Positions 26,601 through 38,436 are shown, numbered from the stretch's first letter. The stretch is DNA of 64,000 nucleotides from Pelecanus crispus (GCF_030463565.1 NC_134643.1:42012221-42076220), one strand, 5' to 3'. Program-made: numbers and translations. The notes: generated from the letters alone by a model not told the origin.

Positions 26601-29600
26601 GTGATTGAAACTCAACGTCTCTTCAAATCTTTGAAATATTTGAAAAGAAAATCTTCAGTTGGAGGGCTAAAAAGTGAGAAGATATAAAAAAAAGTAAATG
26701 TATGAAAGAAAGCAACAAATTATAGATGGAGAGGAGAATAAATATGAGTGTCTGTATTTGTGATGGTGCAAGGTATATACTTAATCTTCTAAAAACCAGC
26801 AATATATGCTTCTGAGCTCTAAATGGGAACATTTTTTACTAAAAATCTCTTCTAGTGTCAGTTCAGTTTATGTATTTTAACAACTACAAAAACAATGTGT
26901 TTGTTTTACGTTGTCTTTAGATTGGCAGAAATCGCTGCTAAATCTTGTTAGATCTGCTCGATGTTGGTTATTATTAATAAAGTCTTTACTGGTGGTTGAG
27001 TTGGAAAATTATAGTACCTGTACAAACTTGGAATGCAAACATTCATTTCACTCAATCATGCAGCACACTTGAAGAATTACTGTTTAACTGCTGAGTTTAA
27101 CTAAATTCCTATTTGCCTTTTTTTCCCTCCTTTTTTCTCCATCAAGGTTATGTCCAGGGCATGAGCGACTTGCTTTCACCTGTCTTGTATGTTATGGAGA
27201 ATGAAGTAGATGCCTTTTGGTGCTTTGTATCATACATGGATCAAATGGTAAAATAAGGCGGTTTTAGCCCACATAAACAGATAAGCTGTGGATAACATTT
27301 GGGGTTAATTTTATTTTACAAATTTCATTGGGTTTTTTGAATTCTTTTAGAGCAATCATGTTTGGAGTCGATGTTTTTTCTGATTGACACAGGTTGTGGT
27401 GTGTTTGTGGTACTATTACTGTGCAATACAGACAAATTTGGCCTCTTGGAAATTCTGAAGTAACTCAGAGCCATCACAGCCAAATTTGTATTAATCAGGA
27501 GTCGTCTAGCAGGATTTTGTTCAGGATAATGGTTCCCTGTCATACTTACCTTTTGGCATTTGTTAAATGCAATTTAGACTTTCCACAAACTGAAGCTTTT
27601 ATGAGTTGTGCATGTGGCGAAACAATACGTGACTGGTATGACAATAAAAAAATACTGTCTTTTTGGTTTGAGCATAGTGGTGCTGCTTGGAGGTACAGAG
27701 CATAGGCTGATTTAAAATATTATTTATTACATGCAAAAATGTTATCGAAGAAACATAGTTCACTGCTTTAGTTAAACCTTTCAGTAAAAGGCAGACATTC
27801 CATTAGATACAAGTACAGTTAAATATCCATATGTTTCATACCTAAAGGATGAGAACCACTGTTGCAATAACAAACCTTTTTATTTTAAATTAAAAATAGC
27901 TGTAAATCTCAAAATTATCATTGAGTTAATAAAAATGACAGTGCTAATATTTTATTCCATCCAGCATCAGAATTTTGAAGAACAGATGCAGGGTATGAAG
28001 ACACAACTAATTCAACTGAGTACTTTGCTTCGTTTACTAGACAGTGGATTTTGCAGTTATTTAGGTAGGTGTATTATTCATGCACCATAACTAAAACAAC
28101 TTACTGTGTTTTGTGTGCATTGATATCCTTACCAGTCTTCAAACACTATTCCAATAGTAATATATGAATACAGGATTTGTAAATCAATAATGCCTAAAAG
28201 ATTTCAGTAATTGCTCCATGCCTATTGAAAAACAGGGTCATTTTGTTGCTGATTTTAAAAATATGCCATCCTCTGGGAAATATCTTTGATTCTGAAAGGG
28301 GCTACCATCTTAAAAATCAGTGGTATGATTGTGTACCTGTAAAGTGTGTTGGTTTCCCCCACCTCCCCCCTTGTTGTCTTAACCAAATTTGGTGATGATG
28401 AAATGTAACACTCTTATTCCTAGAATCTCAAGACTCGGGCTACCTTTATTTTTGCTTCCGATGGCTTCTTATCAGATTTAAAAGGGAATTTAGCTTTCAA
28501 GATATTCTTCGACTCTGGGAGGTAAGATGATATTCCATCACACAAACTACAGCAGTCGTTGAACTTTAGAACAAAAACCATTAATCACTTTGCAGAATGA
28601 TCCATACTGTAATAGATTTTTTTTTTAAACTGATTCAGTGCAATGAGGTGAGGACATATTAGCATATGTTATGTCTTTTTAGCCAAAAGAACAACTTGGG
28701 AAGTTAATGAAAAACTACTTCGAAGAGCTGGTGGGATAAATTGGCTTTTTCAAAAAGGTTTGGACAGGATCCTTCAGATGAGACTCTTAAGTGAAAGTAA
28801 AGTGGAAAGTATCAGGTAACTTTTAATGGAAAACAGCTTATGCTAGAAAAAAAAACATTTGTGTCTATCTCTGATTAGTTCCTTGATGTTGGGTAGTACT
28901 TTATAGATTAAGTGGAATGAAGCACTGGCAGGGTAGTTTTTGTGCTAGCCAAAACCATAAAGAGGATGATGTCAGAAGATGATGATAAGGCCTCATGATG
29001 CCAAATAACATAATGTAAAACATCAAAATGTGGAAGTTCTGATAATTCCAGGTTAATGAGATCTTTCTTGATTTAGGTGATATTGGGATCAGATGGGAGC
29101 GATTGAGATGAACTAACATTTTTGTTGAACATTCTTTGTTCCCAGAAAACTGAGAAGTGTGTGAACAGTACAGGTTTATTATCTATAAGATGCATTTGAC
29201 AAGAGCACAGTATCCACTGAAAACTCCCAAACAAGAGAATAAATGTTCAGATGAATGGAAGGAGTATTTTCTAGGACATAACATCACATAGAGTTGTGCT
29301 GGGGAATGGAAGGGTAATGAAAAGAACAGGAATGAGATGCATAAAATTTGTACTATAATGAAAAATAATGTTGATGCTTTTATTCACTTCTTCCGCTAAT
29401 GAAAAAGGGGTCACATAAAGAGGAGGACTGGTATTTAAAAATGCCTAAAGTAAATCATTTTTAGCTTTTTATCATCAGTTGGAGGAATTTACTATCGTAG
29501 AGTATTGAGGTGGTATTTTATCTGAAGAGGAGTAAAAAGTTTATGAATAACATTCATAAATAAGGGAACCAAAATGTACAAAACCAAAAGAATTCATTTA

Positions 29601-32600
29601 TTCCAAGGGAAAAAATGATAATGATTTTTGGGGAAAAAAAAAAATTCACCTGTCATCTTGTTTTCCCTGCCTCAGTGTTACGTTGTCTTCTCAGTATTTT
29701 TTTAAAACTAATTTTTTCTTTTTACATTGACAACAGTATTTTTATTTACAGTTTATAGTCTCAGGCTAGCATATTTTTATCACTTTTGCCTTAATGCGTG
29801 TATGCATGTGCATACAGAACAGAAACACACTATATTTCTAACTCTTCAGTATTTTTTTTCTGTCTTAGGAGGATGATGGAAATCTATTGATATATAAGTC
29901 TTGTAGGTTCCTTCTAGCACATCATAATGTATGTTTACTGCAACTATTGCATTTGTTTGCTAGGAGATATGGAATAGGAAAGGGGATATCTTATTTTCCT
30001 TTTTAAAACAAACTAATTAAGGAATTATGTTGGTGTTTTTATGCAAAAGCTAGTATTATCTTTGTCACAGTTGAAGACCAGCTTACAACAGTTTTTTTTT
30101 CCTGTTCATAGCCATGCAGCTTCATTGTTGTGTTTTGCAGCTGGTATTAGCAGCTGATGAGAGCTGCTAATTTTTCCTCAGAGAGGAGAGAAGTTCTGTA
30201 AACATCTTTGTTAGTATTTTTGGGTGTTTTCCACTCTTGAAGCTGGATCCAGCTTCCACCAAAGTTACAGCTTGATACAAATACTTCTTAAAGTAGATAT
30301 CCCAGTAGGATAGCATTGAATTGTAGATATGAAAGTTAAGTATTCTGTTAAAGTCTCTAAAAAGGTAACCGTTATACAGACCTATATTTTGGTTCGATTT
30401 TCCCCCATATTGTGCATTGTCATGTTTCCATCACCTGTGTTCTAGTTTAGATTTAATGCCAAGAGGCAGCCTGTTGTCTGATCTGCTTCACTGGTAGTTG
30501 TTGTAGATGATTTATGGTATGCATACCATGAGAATTTGAGTGTACTGGAAATGTGTAGGCAGTAGTTTGCTCCCTTTATGTGCAAACTCGATGTTGAACC
30601 AAATCCATGTACAGCTGTCAATACTTTTTCTTATGAAGTAGGAGTAAAAAAATAGTGTGTAGACAGACTGTGTTTGGTAGACTATAGGCATTTTTGTATG
30701 ATTGTTATTGTTTATCAGCTGATTTACATTCCAGCCCTTTTCTTGGAGTGAGAGCGTGCTTTAACAGAATACTGGATACCTGAAAAAGACAGAAAATTTA
30801 ATTCTAGACTGAGTGAATTGAATCTTAATTGAAACATTCAATATTAATTGCACTTCATTTTGGGCGAACTTGGTTTGGATATCTTCTGGATTTATGCAAT
30901 TCTGTTTAGGGGCTACATATACTAATGATCATAAGTTCAAGTATAAGTAAGCTCTTGTTCAGCTTTAAGGCTGTGTTCTATCAATAATGAAGCAAGAGAA
31001 TTTTTACTAGTGAGGTAAGACTGAATCTTCATGAGCCTGCTTTTTTTACCTGCCTTTTTTGAGAGTAAATCCATTGACTTAAATCACCTTTATCTGTTTG
31101 TCAGAGTAATTTATGCAAACAATTTTTTGTTTCCTTCCTTTTTTATGTTGTCAAAACTGTTCTCCAGCTTTCTGCCCACCACACACATTCTCTTCAAATA
31201 CTTTTTTTTTAAGATTTGACTCTCACGAACATGCTAAAATAGGGTTTTAATACTGAGGTTGCACACTTCAGTCCCAGTGAACTCAAGAATTATTATCTGT
31301 GGCCTCTGGGAGACCAAAAGCCAATGTGTCTGCAGTCAGAAAGTAACACCCACCCACCCCCAACACCTGCGTGTCCATGTATTTTGGCTCTTGTAGTGGG
31401 GGGATTGAGGACAACTTCAGCACCTTATTTATAACTGTTAGAACCTTTTGGAGGATTTGCTGAGCGTGACAAACTTCTACCAATTCACACTTAATGTAGA
31501 CACACGGTCACGCAAATAATTTGTTAGTTTTAATTACTTCTGCATATCTAGTAACTTTGAGTAGGAGAATTTCACGTGATCTGAGGCAGAACACGCACAT
31601 TTACAAGACTGCAAGCTCAGGCAGCTTAATAGTATTATAGTGGACAACCTGGTAGACACAGAAGTCTTAAAGAACCAGGTAAGCATTTGGTGCTCAAATT
31701 TGCAGTTGTCCCTAATTGGCCAAAAGAAAGATTTCAAATAATTGTACAAATACTTAGTTGTCTTCAAAAATAGCTTATTGTTAGTTAAGCCACTTGGCTT
31801 GAGGGCTTACTTACTTCCCAAGAACTGCTTTTCTTTTTGGAGGAAAAGCATAAGCATTTCAAAAATGGTTTTCATATTTTAACAGGTCATGTGGACGGAA
31901 TTGCCTTGCCAGAATTTTCATCTTCTCCTTTGTTGTGCTATCTTAGAATCGGAAAAACAGCAAATAATGGACAAGCACTATGGCTTTAATGAAATATTAA
32001 AGGTACTGAAGTCTTATGCATTATTTAAATATTAATTAACCTTTTGGAGTTAATGCAGTATGTTCATATTTCATGTCGGGGGGAGGAAAAGGTGCATACT
32101 ATCTTCTGAGGGGTTAAATGTGAACTGAATGTCTATCCTCCACGCTTTCAAAATGGTTTATTTGATGTCTGTGTTTAGTGATAAGATCACTAACAGACAG
32201 AAAAAGGTTCTCCCCCTTAACCTACTGCTTAGTATGTTTAATGTTAATTTTTGCTTTTTCTTCTAAAATCTTACTTGCTATCTCTTTGAAAATGTGAGCT
32301 GGGGGGGTATCTAGAAGGGCTAGGTAGTTTGTCACATTTAGAATTACCATGGATTCGTCTTGCAGATCTTGGATACTGGTGAAAGCCAGCTGTGGCATAC
32401 TACATCTTTCAGGACCCATTTGTCAAAGATAGAGTATGTTTAGCGTTTCGTGGCTTAAGGGCAAGCTTATAAGGTGATACTTATTAGCAGTGCAGTACAG
32501 TATTAGTGTATTTTACAATAAAGCATATTTACTATTTATCACACTTTAAATTCTTTTAATGTATTTTTAGCATATCAATGAACTGTCTATGAAAATTGAT

Positions 32601-33544
32601 GTGGAATATATACTCTGCAAAGCAGAAGCAATTTCTGTGCAGATGATGAATTGCAAGGTAATGATATTTTGAATACATCTACTGTGAGCATTTATAGACA
32701 GTAAAAGTATGTAGTTGGCTGTAGGTGTACATGTATGAGTTACTAAATGCCTGGGTATGATAAAGGATGTGCTGTATCTATACAGCATCTGTATTCTGAA
32801 AGTATGTAAGCAAGAGTGATTAATTTTATAGAGTAATATTGTTCACTGGGGGAAAGCTGGATTGTGCCTTTTGGTTATGATTTCTTAACTCTTTACTAGA
32901 TAACCTCAGTACAAGTAATTTGATGTTCAGTGTGCTCAAGAAAAATGAGGTGAAAGGTGCATTGCACTGAAAGCATACCAGACTTACTAGGCAGAAACTA
33001 ATGGTTCACTCAATAAAACTAATTTCAATAACATGAAGTGTAATTATAATAGTTATTTAGACTCCTATTTTTGTAATGAAGATTATATTATTAATCAGGA
33101 ATTGATTCCTGAGCCTGTTCCCTTTGCTATCTTTTCAAAAAGCAGATACAGAAAATGGTAGCTTTAATGGAACTAATGCTGAGAGAGATGCTTTCAGTGC
33201 AGCTAAATTCAAATGAATGATTACTTACTGGGGCTGGGGGATGGACTGGGGGGGACCTTGCTGTTAACTTCTGTGAATTTAATTTAATTTCAGTGAGGTT
33301 TAATTTTTTTTTTTCCCCCCTCCTCCTTCCTTTCTAGGAATTGCCTCAAGCAGTTAGTGAGATCCTGGGGATAGAAAGCAGTTCTGTAACACCAGATTCA
33401 GATACTGGAGAGGATGAAAGTGGAGCTGTGTTGAGTTGTCCAACATCATCATATCAGAGTAGCTCAACACCTGTAATTGCTGCCAATGGAACAAGAGACA
33501 GCACTCAACAGATGTCTGAGACGCAGAGCCTGGCACCTGCGTAA
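8585..33544 (+). CDS. TBC1D15: TBC1D15, TBC-domain Rab GTPase-activating protein (exons 2-17, start exon missing)
   Basis: Sixteen exons join in phase into 1980 nt: 659 codons plus TAA. The family member accelerates GTP hydrolysis by Rab7 and is recruited to mitochondria by Fis1, where it limits autophagosome growth in mitophagy (established for mammals). Numbering from the first residue in the window, residues 1 to about 230 correspond to the N-terminal Rab-binding (DUF3548) domain. The TBC domain starts near residue 318. Its motif A ([14 protein letters not shown]) is in exon 9. The IxxDxxR arginine finger (I384, D387, R390) spans exons 10 and 11, and the glutamine finger YVQG (Q427) is in exon 12. 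All catalytic residues are intact. The C-terminal tail is acidic and Ser/Thr-rich. The human protein starts with a stretch of about ten residues in a separate exon; no such exon is visible at 1-8584, so it must lie upstream. Identity rests on near-continuous resemblance to human TBC1D15 as I remember it, and on TPH2 as the next gene. Confidence 0.96.
8919..8993 (+). CDS. TBC1D15: TBC1D15 exon 3
   Basis: Acceptor ATTGTAG and donor AAG|GTATGT enclose 75 nt, 25 codons in phase 0. The translation contains [10 protein letters not shown], as in the mammalian orthologue. Confidence 0.93.
9729..9867 (+). CDS. TBC1D15: TBC1D15 exon 4
   Basis: Acceptor TTGCTCAG and donor GGAG|GTACTT enclose 139 nt, leaving phase 1. 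The translation contains [13 protein letters not shown] and [19 protein letters not shown]. Confidence 0.93.
9868..12017 (+). other. TBC1D15 intron 4
   Basis: This 2.15-kb GT-AG intron holds a solo LTR (10231-10757), a poly(A) run near 10919 and a perfect 13-bp hairpin (11611-11644). No other feature is visible. Confidence 0.85.
10231..10757 (+). mobile_element. Solo LTR of an avian endogenous retrovirus, copy A
   Basis: About 527 bp, over 85 percent alike by eye to 43804-44342. The 3' end AAACCAGGACA is the inverse of the 5' TCCTGGTTT. GTGGT flanks both sides (10226-10230 and 10758-10762), a 5-bp target duplication. A perfect TGACGTCA site sits at 10472-10479, and ATTAAA, a likely poly(A) signal, at 10616-10621. 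No internal viral genes are present, so this is a recombination-derived solo LTR. The 5-bp duplication suggests an ERVL- or ERV1-like family, but the family is not certain. Confidence 0.88.
12018..12228 (+). CDS. TBC1D15: TBC1D15 exon 5
   Basis: Acceptor TTTTTAAG and donor ATGA|GTAAGT enclose 211 nt. The exon enters in phase 1 and leaves in phase 2. The translation contains [20 protein letters not shown] and [12 protein letters not shown], a strongly conserved part of the Rab-binding domain. Confidence 0.94.
12229..17595 (+). other. TBC1D15 intron 5
   Basis: A 5.4-kb intron interrupted by a CR1 fragment (about 14550-15690). Around 14075-14110 there is a short TA/TG-rich simple repeat. An antisense open frame at 13051-13584 has no recognised product. 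Nothing else is evident. Confidence 0.85.
14550..15690 (+). mobile_element. CR1 retrotransposon fragment, reverse transcriptase part of ORF2
   Basis: The translation shows [50 protein letters not shown] and the catalytic FADDTKL (about 14969-14991): motifs of a CR1-clade reverse transcriptase. Next comes the C-terminal stretch up to LDIRKNFF. The frame is broken by TGA near 14800 and TAG near 15349, so the copy is inactive. It is truncated at the 5' end and also lacks the usual 3' tail: homology stops after AAGCATTGGAAC near 15690. Confidence 0.9.
17596..17698 (+). CDS. TBC1D15: TBC1D15 exon 6
   Basis: Acceptor ATTGCAG and donor CAG|GTATGT enclose 103 nt, restoring phase 0. The translation contains [20 protein letters not shown]. 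The split glutamate codon joins exon 5 to ESPQDKR. Confidence 0.94.
18664..18861 (+). CDS. TBC1D15: TBC1D15 exon 7
   Basis: Acceptor TAACACAG and donor CGA|GTGAGT enclose 198 nt, 66 codons in phase 0. The translation contains [20 protein letters not shown] and [19 protein letters not shown]. An in-frame ATG 30 nt upstream belongs to the intron and is not a start. Confidence 0.94.
20400..20528 (+). CDS. TBC1D15: TBC1D15 exon 8
   Basis: Acceptor GTTTCAG and donor GGG|GTAACG enclose 129 nt, 43 codons in phase 0. The donor is a weak match. The translation contains [20 protein letters not shown]. It leads into the TBC domain. Confidence 0.92.
22359..22462 (+). CDS. TBC1D15: TBC1D15 exon 9 (TBC motif A)
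   Basis: Acceptor TCCCTAG and donor AAAC|GTGAGT enclose 104 nt, leaving phase 2. The translation [20 protein letters not shown] is TBC motif A, with the conserved R, W and LLG. Confidence 0.94.
22758..22852 (+). CDS. TBC1D15: TBC1D15 exon 10
   Basis: Acceptor TCTCCAG and donor ATAG|GTAAAT enclose 95 nt. The translation contains [20 protein letters not shown] and ends in the isoleucine of the IxxDxxR catalytic motif. Confidence 0.94.
24249..24365 (+). CDS. TBC1D15: TBC1D15 exon 11 (arginine finger)
   Basis: Acceptor TTCTTAG and donor TTAG|GTAAGT enclose 117 nt. The translation [18 protein letters not shown] completes IxxDxxR. The catalytic arginine is R390, numbering from the first residue in the window. 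The exon ends in [10 protein letters not shown]. Confidence 0.95.
27147..27247 (+). CDS. TBC1D15: TBC1D15 exon 12 (glutamine finger)
   Basis: Acceptor ATCAAG and donor ATG|GTAAAA enclose 101 nt. The translation [20 protein letters not shown] carries the YxQG catalytic glutamine, Q427 in window numbering. Confidence 0.95.
27965..28064 (+). CDS. TBC1D15: TBC1D15 exon 13
   Basis: Acceptor CATCCAG and donor TTAG|GTAGGT enclose 100 nt. The translation contains [20 protein letters not shown] and [10 protein letters not shown], in the core of the TBC domain. Confidence 0.94.
28424..28521 (+). CDS. TBC1D15: TBC1D15 exon 14
   Basis: Acceptor TTCCTAG and donor GAG|GTAAGA enclose 98 nt, restoring phase 0. 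The translation contains [19 protein letters not shown] and ILRLWE, typical of the C-terminal half of TBC domains. Confidence 0.94.
31886..32002 (+). CDS. TBC1D15: TBC1D15 exon 15
   Basis: Acceptor TTAACAG and donor AAG|GTACTG enclose 117 nt, 39 codons. The translation contains [20 protein letters not shown]. Confidence 0.94.
32571..32657 (+). CDS. TBC1D15: TBC1D15 exon 16
   Basis: Acceptor TTTTTAG and donor AAG|GTAATG enclose 87 nt, 29 codons. The translation contains [20 protein letters not shown], the end of the TBC domain. Confidence 0.93.
33338..33544 (+). CDS. TBC1D15: TBC1D15 exon 17, C-terminus and stop
   Basis: Acceptor CTTTCTAG after a long pyrimidine tract opens 68 codons and TAA. 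The translation starts [12 protein letters not shown] and continues with an acidic Ser/Thr-rich tail ([11 protein letters not shown]), as in mammals, ending LAPA. Confidence 0.93.
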   Translation, partial: ELPQAVSEILGIESSSVTPDSDTGEDESGAVLSCPTSSYQSSSTPVIAANGTRDSTQQMSETQSLAPA

Positions 33545-34700
33545 TTACAGTTGGTTAAACTGAAGAAAGACTTTTCCTGAGCACGTTTTTTTTCAAGCAC
33601 TTGAGAGATGGATATTTAAATTTGGTGTTGATTAAGCTTTAAGGTTGGAAAGAAAATCTGTACTGTAATGCTCTTGCATTAAAGCTTTACAACATGACTC
33701 AACTATTTTTGTAGTTTCTTCTACCAAAATAGCCTTTTGTTTTCAATAACATTCCTTAATATTTTTGTAGCCAAGTGCATTTTCTTTTTGCTGGTGAACT
33801 GGAAATGGATGGTGATTAAGAATGAATTCGAAAATTCTGCATTTGCTGAGCTTTCACACGTATTGATCTAAGACAGCATGAGCTCTTTGATTTGAGCAGA
33901 TTCACAATAGGCCAGCTGAAGCTGCTGTACAAAATTTTCAAGTGGAAGAGATGCTGATGTGTTAAAGAAGGATTGTTTTGTAAATGAATGGGTTTTCCCT
34001 ATCTCAAATGTTTACAAAAATACTTCTAAGTATTTGTTGCTGGTTGAATGTAGATTTGAAATGGACATTTATACTTACACAGTTTAATGTCCAAATACTG
34101 AATTTTGTGTAATTGGGAGTGGATGAACAGTATATTTTTACATTAACATATCTTCACTTTATATATGCATATATATATTTACGCACATACACACACTATA
34201 TACACAAATGTTTGCGAATACTAAAAAGGATAGTCATATTTTCAATATCTGAATAAACTTGACTGTTCATTCATATGAATCAGTTTGACCAAACTAATGC
34301 ACAGCTCCAACTTGGGCTCTTTTTCAGAACTTTTCTAACTGAAAGTAACTTTCTTGTGAATACATTCAGTCCTACACTTGAGGTAATTTTGCAATTGATT
34401 TCTTGCAAACTTTACTAATGTTTATCTTTGCTAATATATTGACTGATCAATTAATTACACTGTTTTTATGGCAAGATTATTTGGAGAATTAATAAGCAGG
34501 TTATAAAAATACCCCAGCAAACCACAAACCAGAATAGTAAGCAGAATTAACATTAATGCATTTTTGTATATGCAAAAGGCAGTGTGAGTTTATTCCATGC
34601 CATGCTGATGTCCTGTGATGTTATGTGAAATTTAACATAACTGATTCAGTGTATTCCTTATTTGGTAACTATTGTACATACATAAAATAAAAATCAAAGC
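33545..34700 (+). other. TBC1D15: TBC1D15 3' UTR with candidate poly(A) signals
   Basis: AT-rich non-coding sequence follows the stop. Hexamers that could direct cleavage are ATTAAA at 33678-33683, AATAAA at 34252-34257 and AATAAA at 34686-34691. The last is followed by a T-rich stretch and is taken as the distal end. The true end needs transcript data. A TA/CA-rich simple stretch lies at about 34160-34210. Confidence 0.6.
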
Positions 34701-36837
34701 TGATTTAGTGTTTTTAATTAAATCATATTTAGAGAAAAAATCTAGTTGTCTGGTTGTTGATATAAGAGCATGAGATAGAGGGGATAGCTGACAAGTGTTA
34801 GTCTGTGGGTATTATATATTTTGTGAGTAATGAAGAGCAGTGGGAATATCTGTTTATTACAGAGTAGAACATGCCTTTCATCTCTAGGCGGTTGATGTGT
34901 GGGATATGGCAGAGCTTTCTTTTCTTATGGAGCAGTTTACTTTTACAAATGTTATTTGTGCCATCTAAAGCAAATACAAGTAATACAAAAAGGCTTTAAT
35001 AGATAAATCAAGCTGTTACAATAATTTGAGACCCGATTAAACTTCTCTCACCAGTTGTGAACAAACACTGGAGAGCTGAATCAGTATAGGTTTTGTTTTT
35101 AATATTGTCAATGTGCTATCTCTCATCAGTTAATAAGAAGAGTCTTACGTGGTGAAAGTCAAGGATTCACAGCTCAGTGTTTCTATAGCCTTTCATTTCC
35201 TGTCCAGGAAATTACTGTGAAGCATCACGCCTTTGTTCATTGTTGAGCATTGTGCTTCTTGGCAGTTCATTTACCGTGGCACAGAATACATAAAGGCATT
35301 AGAACTTATATAATCAACACTTTGGTTCAAATAGACTAAGCATGTTAGTTTCAGTATTTTTGGAGCACCTAGTTCACTTCAAAGTGTACTTGCAAAATGT
35401 TTTTGTCAAAAATTGTGTTAAAATGAAACTAGGGAATGGGGGAGGGAAACGCCTAAAACCGAGAAATGTAATGGGCAAATCTGTCATTTAACTATGCATG
35501 GTTCTTGATTATTGAGGGCATGCAGCCACAAAAAAATTACATGCAACATTCAGATCTTGAAGAAAATCATCATTGACTGCACATGAGTATTCAGATGTTT
35601 AGGAAAAGCGTATTTAAGTGGAATTCTGTCATTTCTTAGGATTATAGCTATGGCTGCTAAGAACTACTGCCAGCCCTTAAAGTGAAGTTTGCCTTTCCTT
35701 TTTGGGTGGAATGGTTGATCTTCTCCCTTTGTATTAAGCACTCAGATGTCAAGGATGAGAAGGTTGCTCCTGAATCAACAGTCAGGAAGGCTTGGTGGTG
35801 TTAAGCTTGCTCTGCTTCCCAACACTAAGATCAAATGCCCCTCGGTGTGTTCATTATCTGTAGTTTCCTTCCTGTTGACAGGCAGCCTTGCAAAGAGTTG
35901 CAATCAAGAGGAACCTCATCCTCCACCAAACTATTCCTGATTGTTAGGGATGGATTTAGTCTAAGCTGAGACTACGAACACTGTGAGAGGCCTTAATCAG
36001 GATCATGATGGCTGAAAAAATGCCATGGGTTGGAGGTTCTGGATATGTGAATTTCTTTTGTATGTGAATGATTTAGATTGCTTAGAATTAACATATGGAT
36101 TAACTGAATACATTTTTGGTTACAGTTGTCAGGCTATAAAAGAGGCAATACTTGTTTAGTTCCTGCAAACCTGTTTTTTTGGGGTGTATTTTTTTTTTTT
36201 AATGCTTGCCTTGAAGACAATTATCTTTTGGGGCTGACTATTTAAAACTTCATGCTTTTCAATTGTAGCAGTATTCTAGTGTTACCTGTTCCAAGGTAAA
36301 AATTACGTTTATGTAGGCTTCTCCTTAAGAGAGACTTCTCTTATTTTGCCTGTTCAGGCAATTTTATTTGTTTTGAAAGTACTTTTTGAGGTCTTTTTCT
36401 TCTGTTTGAGGGCAAGAGGATAGCTTACAAAAAGGAGAATCACCTAAAGCTTTTTGGAAGTTTGGACCAATGTGAATGTTTATAGAGTGGCTTTGATGCT
36501 GGGAGGTTAAAAAAAAAAAAACTATAAAAGGATGTGATACTAAGTTACCCATAGTAATCACTTAATGCTTCAGTTATATTGAATACTTTTAGCAAATGTC
36601 TGCCTATCCTTCTATAATGCCTGTGTTTGCACCCAGTGAACACTGTAGCCAGTGGCCTTCAAACCCGTGTCAGGTGTGGAGGTTTTCTATTCATTGTCAT
36701 TAGTAATGTTTAACAAGCCCAGTTTCATCGCTAACAAGCTTTTTCTTAAAACATTTGCATTTTTCTAGTGGACAAATCCAAGATGCTGGTGGTGCCTCTT
36801 CAATTATTCTCTCTAGTTTTCCCTCGCATATTACTCT

Positions 36838-36904
36838 GCCGAAGAATTTGGCTGAATTCTTCGGCCCCAGTCAGCCAAAGCAGTGAGGAATCAGATTCCT
36901 CACT
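36838..36904. repeat. Cluster of perfect inverted repeats
   Basis: GCCGAAGAATT (36838-36848) and AATTCTTCGGC (36855-36865) form an 11-bp stem with a 6-nt loop. AGTGAGGAATC (36882-36892) and GATTCCTCACT (36894-36904) form a second 11-bp stem around one base. TTTGGCTGA (36847-36855), which includes the first loop, is complementary to TCAGCCAAA (36871-36879). A related 8-bp stem, AAGTGAGG with CCTCACTT, follows at 37021-37044. Confidence 0.9.
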
Positions 36905-38436
36905 ACTTTCAAATATATTCTTGAGCACTGAATCAAAGCTCCATTGCTGAAAGTTCTCAGAAAGCCGTAAAAAGTAGTCTTCTACCTTCCAGTTTTTCAG
37001 ATAATGTTTTAGTTCAAAACAAGTGAGGCACTTTTTCCTCACTTTTCTAAGTAGTTTTCTGTTACAAGACTCTTGCCTAACTTGAAAAAAGATTTTATTG
37101 TAAATGAGTCAGCATTCAGAATTTGGACCGGGAACAAGTTTTGGTACTGCTAGCAGGATTCGTGTGTCCTAGTGTGACGCAAATGGAGCCTTACCAAGTT
37201 CAGGACTGAATTTCTGTAGGTAAAATCTATGTTCTTCTCAAACTGTTCCTTGTTAGACAACAGAAACAACAATGCTGAAGAGGTTAGTGAAATTTTAAAA
37301 GTGCATCTGAGAATTGATTCATGTTACAAATGTGATTGTAAAAAGGCAATTAAGTGGGCTGGGAGCAGGAGAAATCATTTGATTAGGAAATGCATTAATG
37401 ATTCCTCAGCCTTGTTTAGGAAATGTGTTAACTATTTCTCAGACTCAGTCAATATTCTTGTACAGATGCAACTTGAAGTTTGGTCTGTGGCCTGCAGAAA
37501 AGTGGCTGGTAACACAATTTTGTCTGTGGCTGGCTAAATATCTTAAATATATTTTCAAATCTGTCGCCTGTTTTCTGAACACTTCTAGTCAGTGGCTGGC
37601 GCCGTCTCCATCTGTGTGAAAGAATCATGGCAGAGGTTAGTGCTTGTTCTTATAGGAAAAATTCCATGAGCTGCTCTATGGTGGCTGAAATTAAAGCAGG
37701 AAATCCTAACCCTTGGTTCTCAACGTGCACTTATGTACCTATATCAGCTCCAGGGTTGACATGACTGTATATGAGCATCAATAAGGTGATAAGAGACACA
37801 GATACATAACTGAGCACTTAACAGATTTCATATATGTATGCTATTATACTGGATTTAAAGATGCTTTCAAATGCTTTTTTTATGGTGTTAAAAGATGAAT
37901 TGTGCTTCATGTTTAGTGGGACTTGATAATGTCTGCTATTCAATTAAGTGATGTTCTTGCAGTGCAGGCCTCAATATAAATTAAGCTTGAATTTCATTTT
38001 TCATTTAAGTGGGGTTTTTAATCTTAAACATTTTTTAAAGAATGTGTGCTATTTTTTCATGTTGAATCACTATATCTTTGGCACAAATTGAATTTTCTGA
38101 CGAATTGCAAACAAAAAATATGTTGTAGGATGTCACACTTCGCCTCATCCAAAATGAATTTCACAATCGAATCAAATATATATTTCAAACTGTCCATGTA
38201 ATTCAAATAAATGAAGTCATCTAGATGGGCTATGTTTTGAAGGAATTCGATTATAGTATATATTTTGATTATACAAGCTACATGTACCCTACCTGAATAT
38301 TAGTTCTTAGGCTATTTCTACATATGTATCTTGTTATTAACCAACTAACAGCAGAGCCCCATTGTGTAAAGCTTAATTTTTTGCCCAGGCTAGCAGTTCA
38401 GCAAATGGTGGTCACTTGTTTCCTCTCTGTGTGTGG

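Larger units (their letters stand above)
24366..33337 (+). other. TBC1D15 introns 11 to 16
   Basis: Introns at 24366-27146, 27248-27964, 28065-28423, 28522-31885, 32003-32570 and 32658-33337. The two largest exceed 2.7 kb. I see no mobile element or extra coding exon that I can support. Confidence 0.75.

Noticed and set aside
28682-28816. Segment with TTTTTAG acceptor-like and TCAG|GTAACT donor-like ends in TBC1D15 intron 14
   Set aside because: The exon 14 to 15 junction is already in phase and complete; this segment has in-frame stops in the needed frame.
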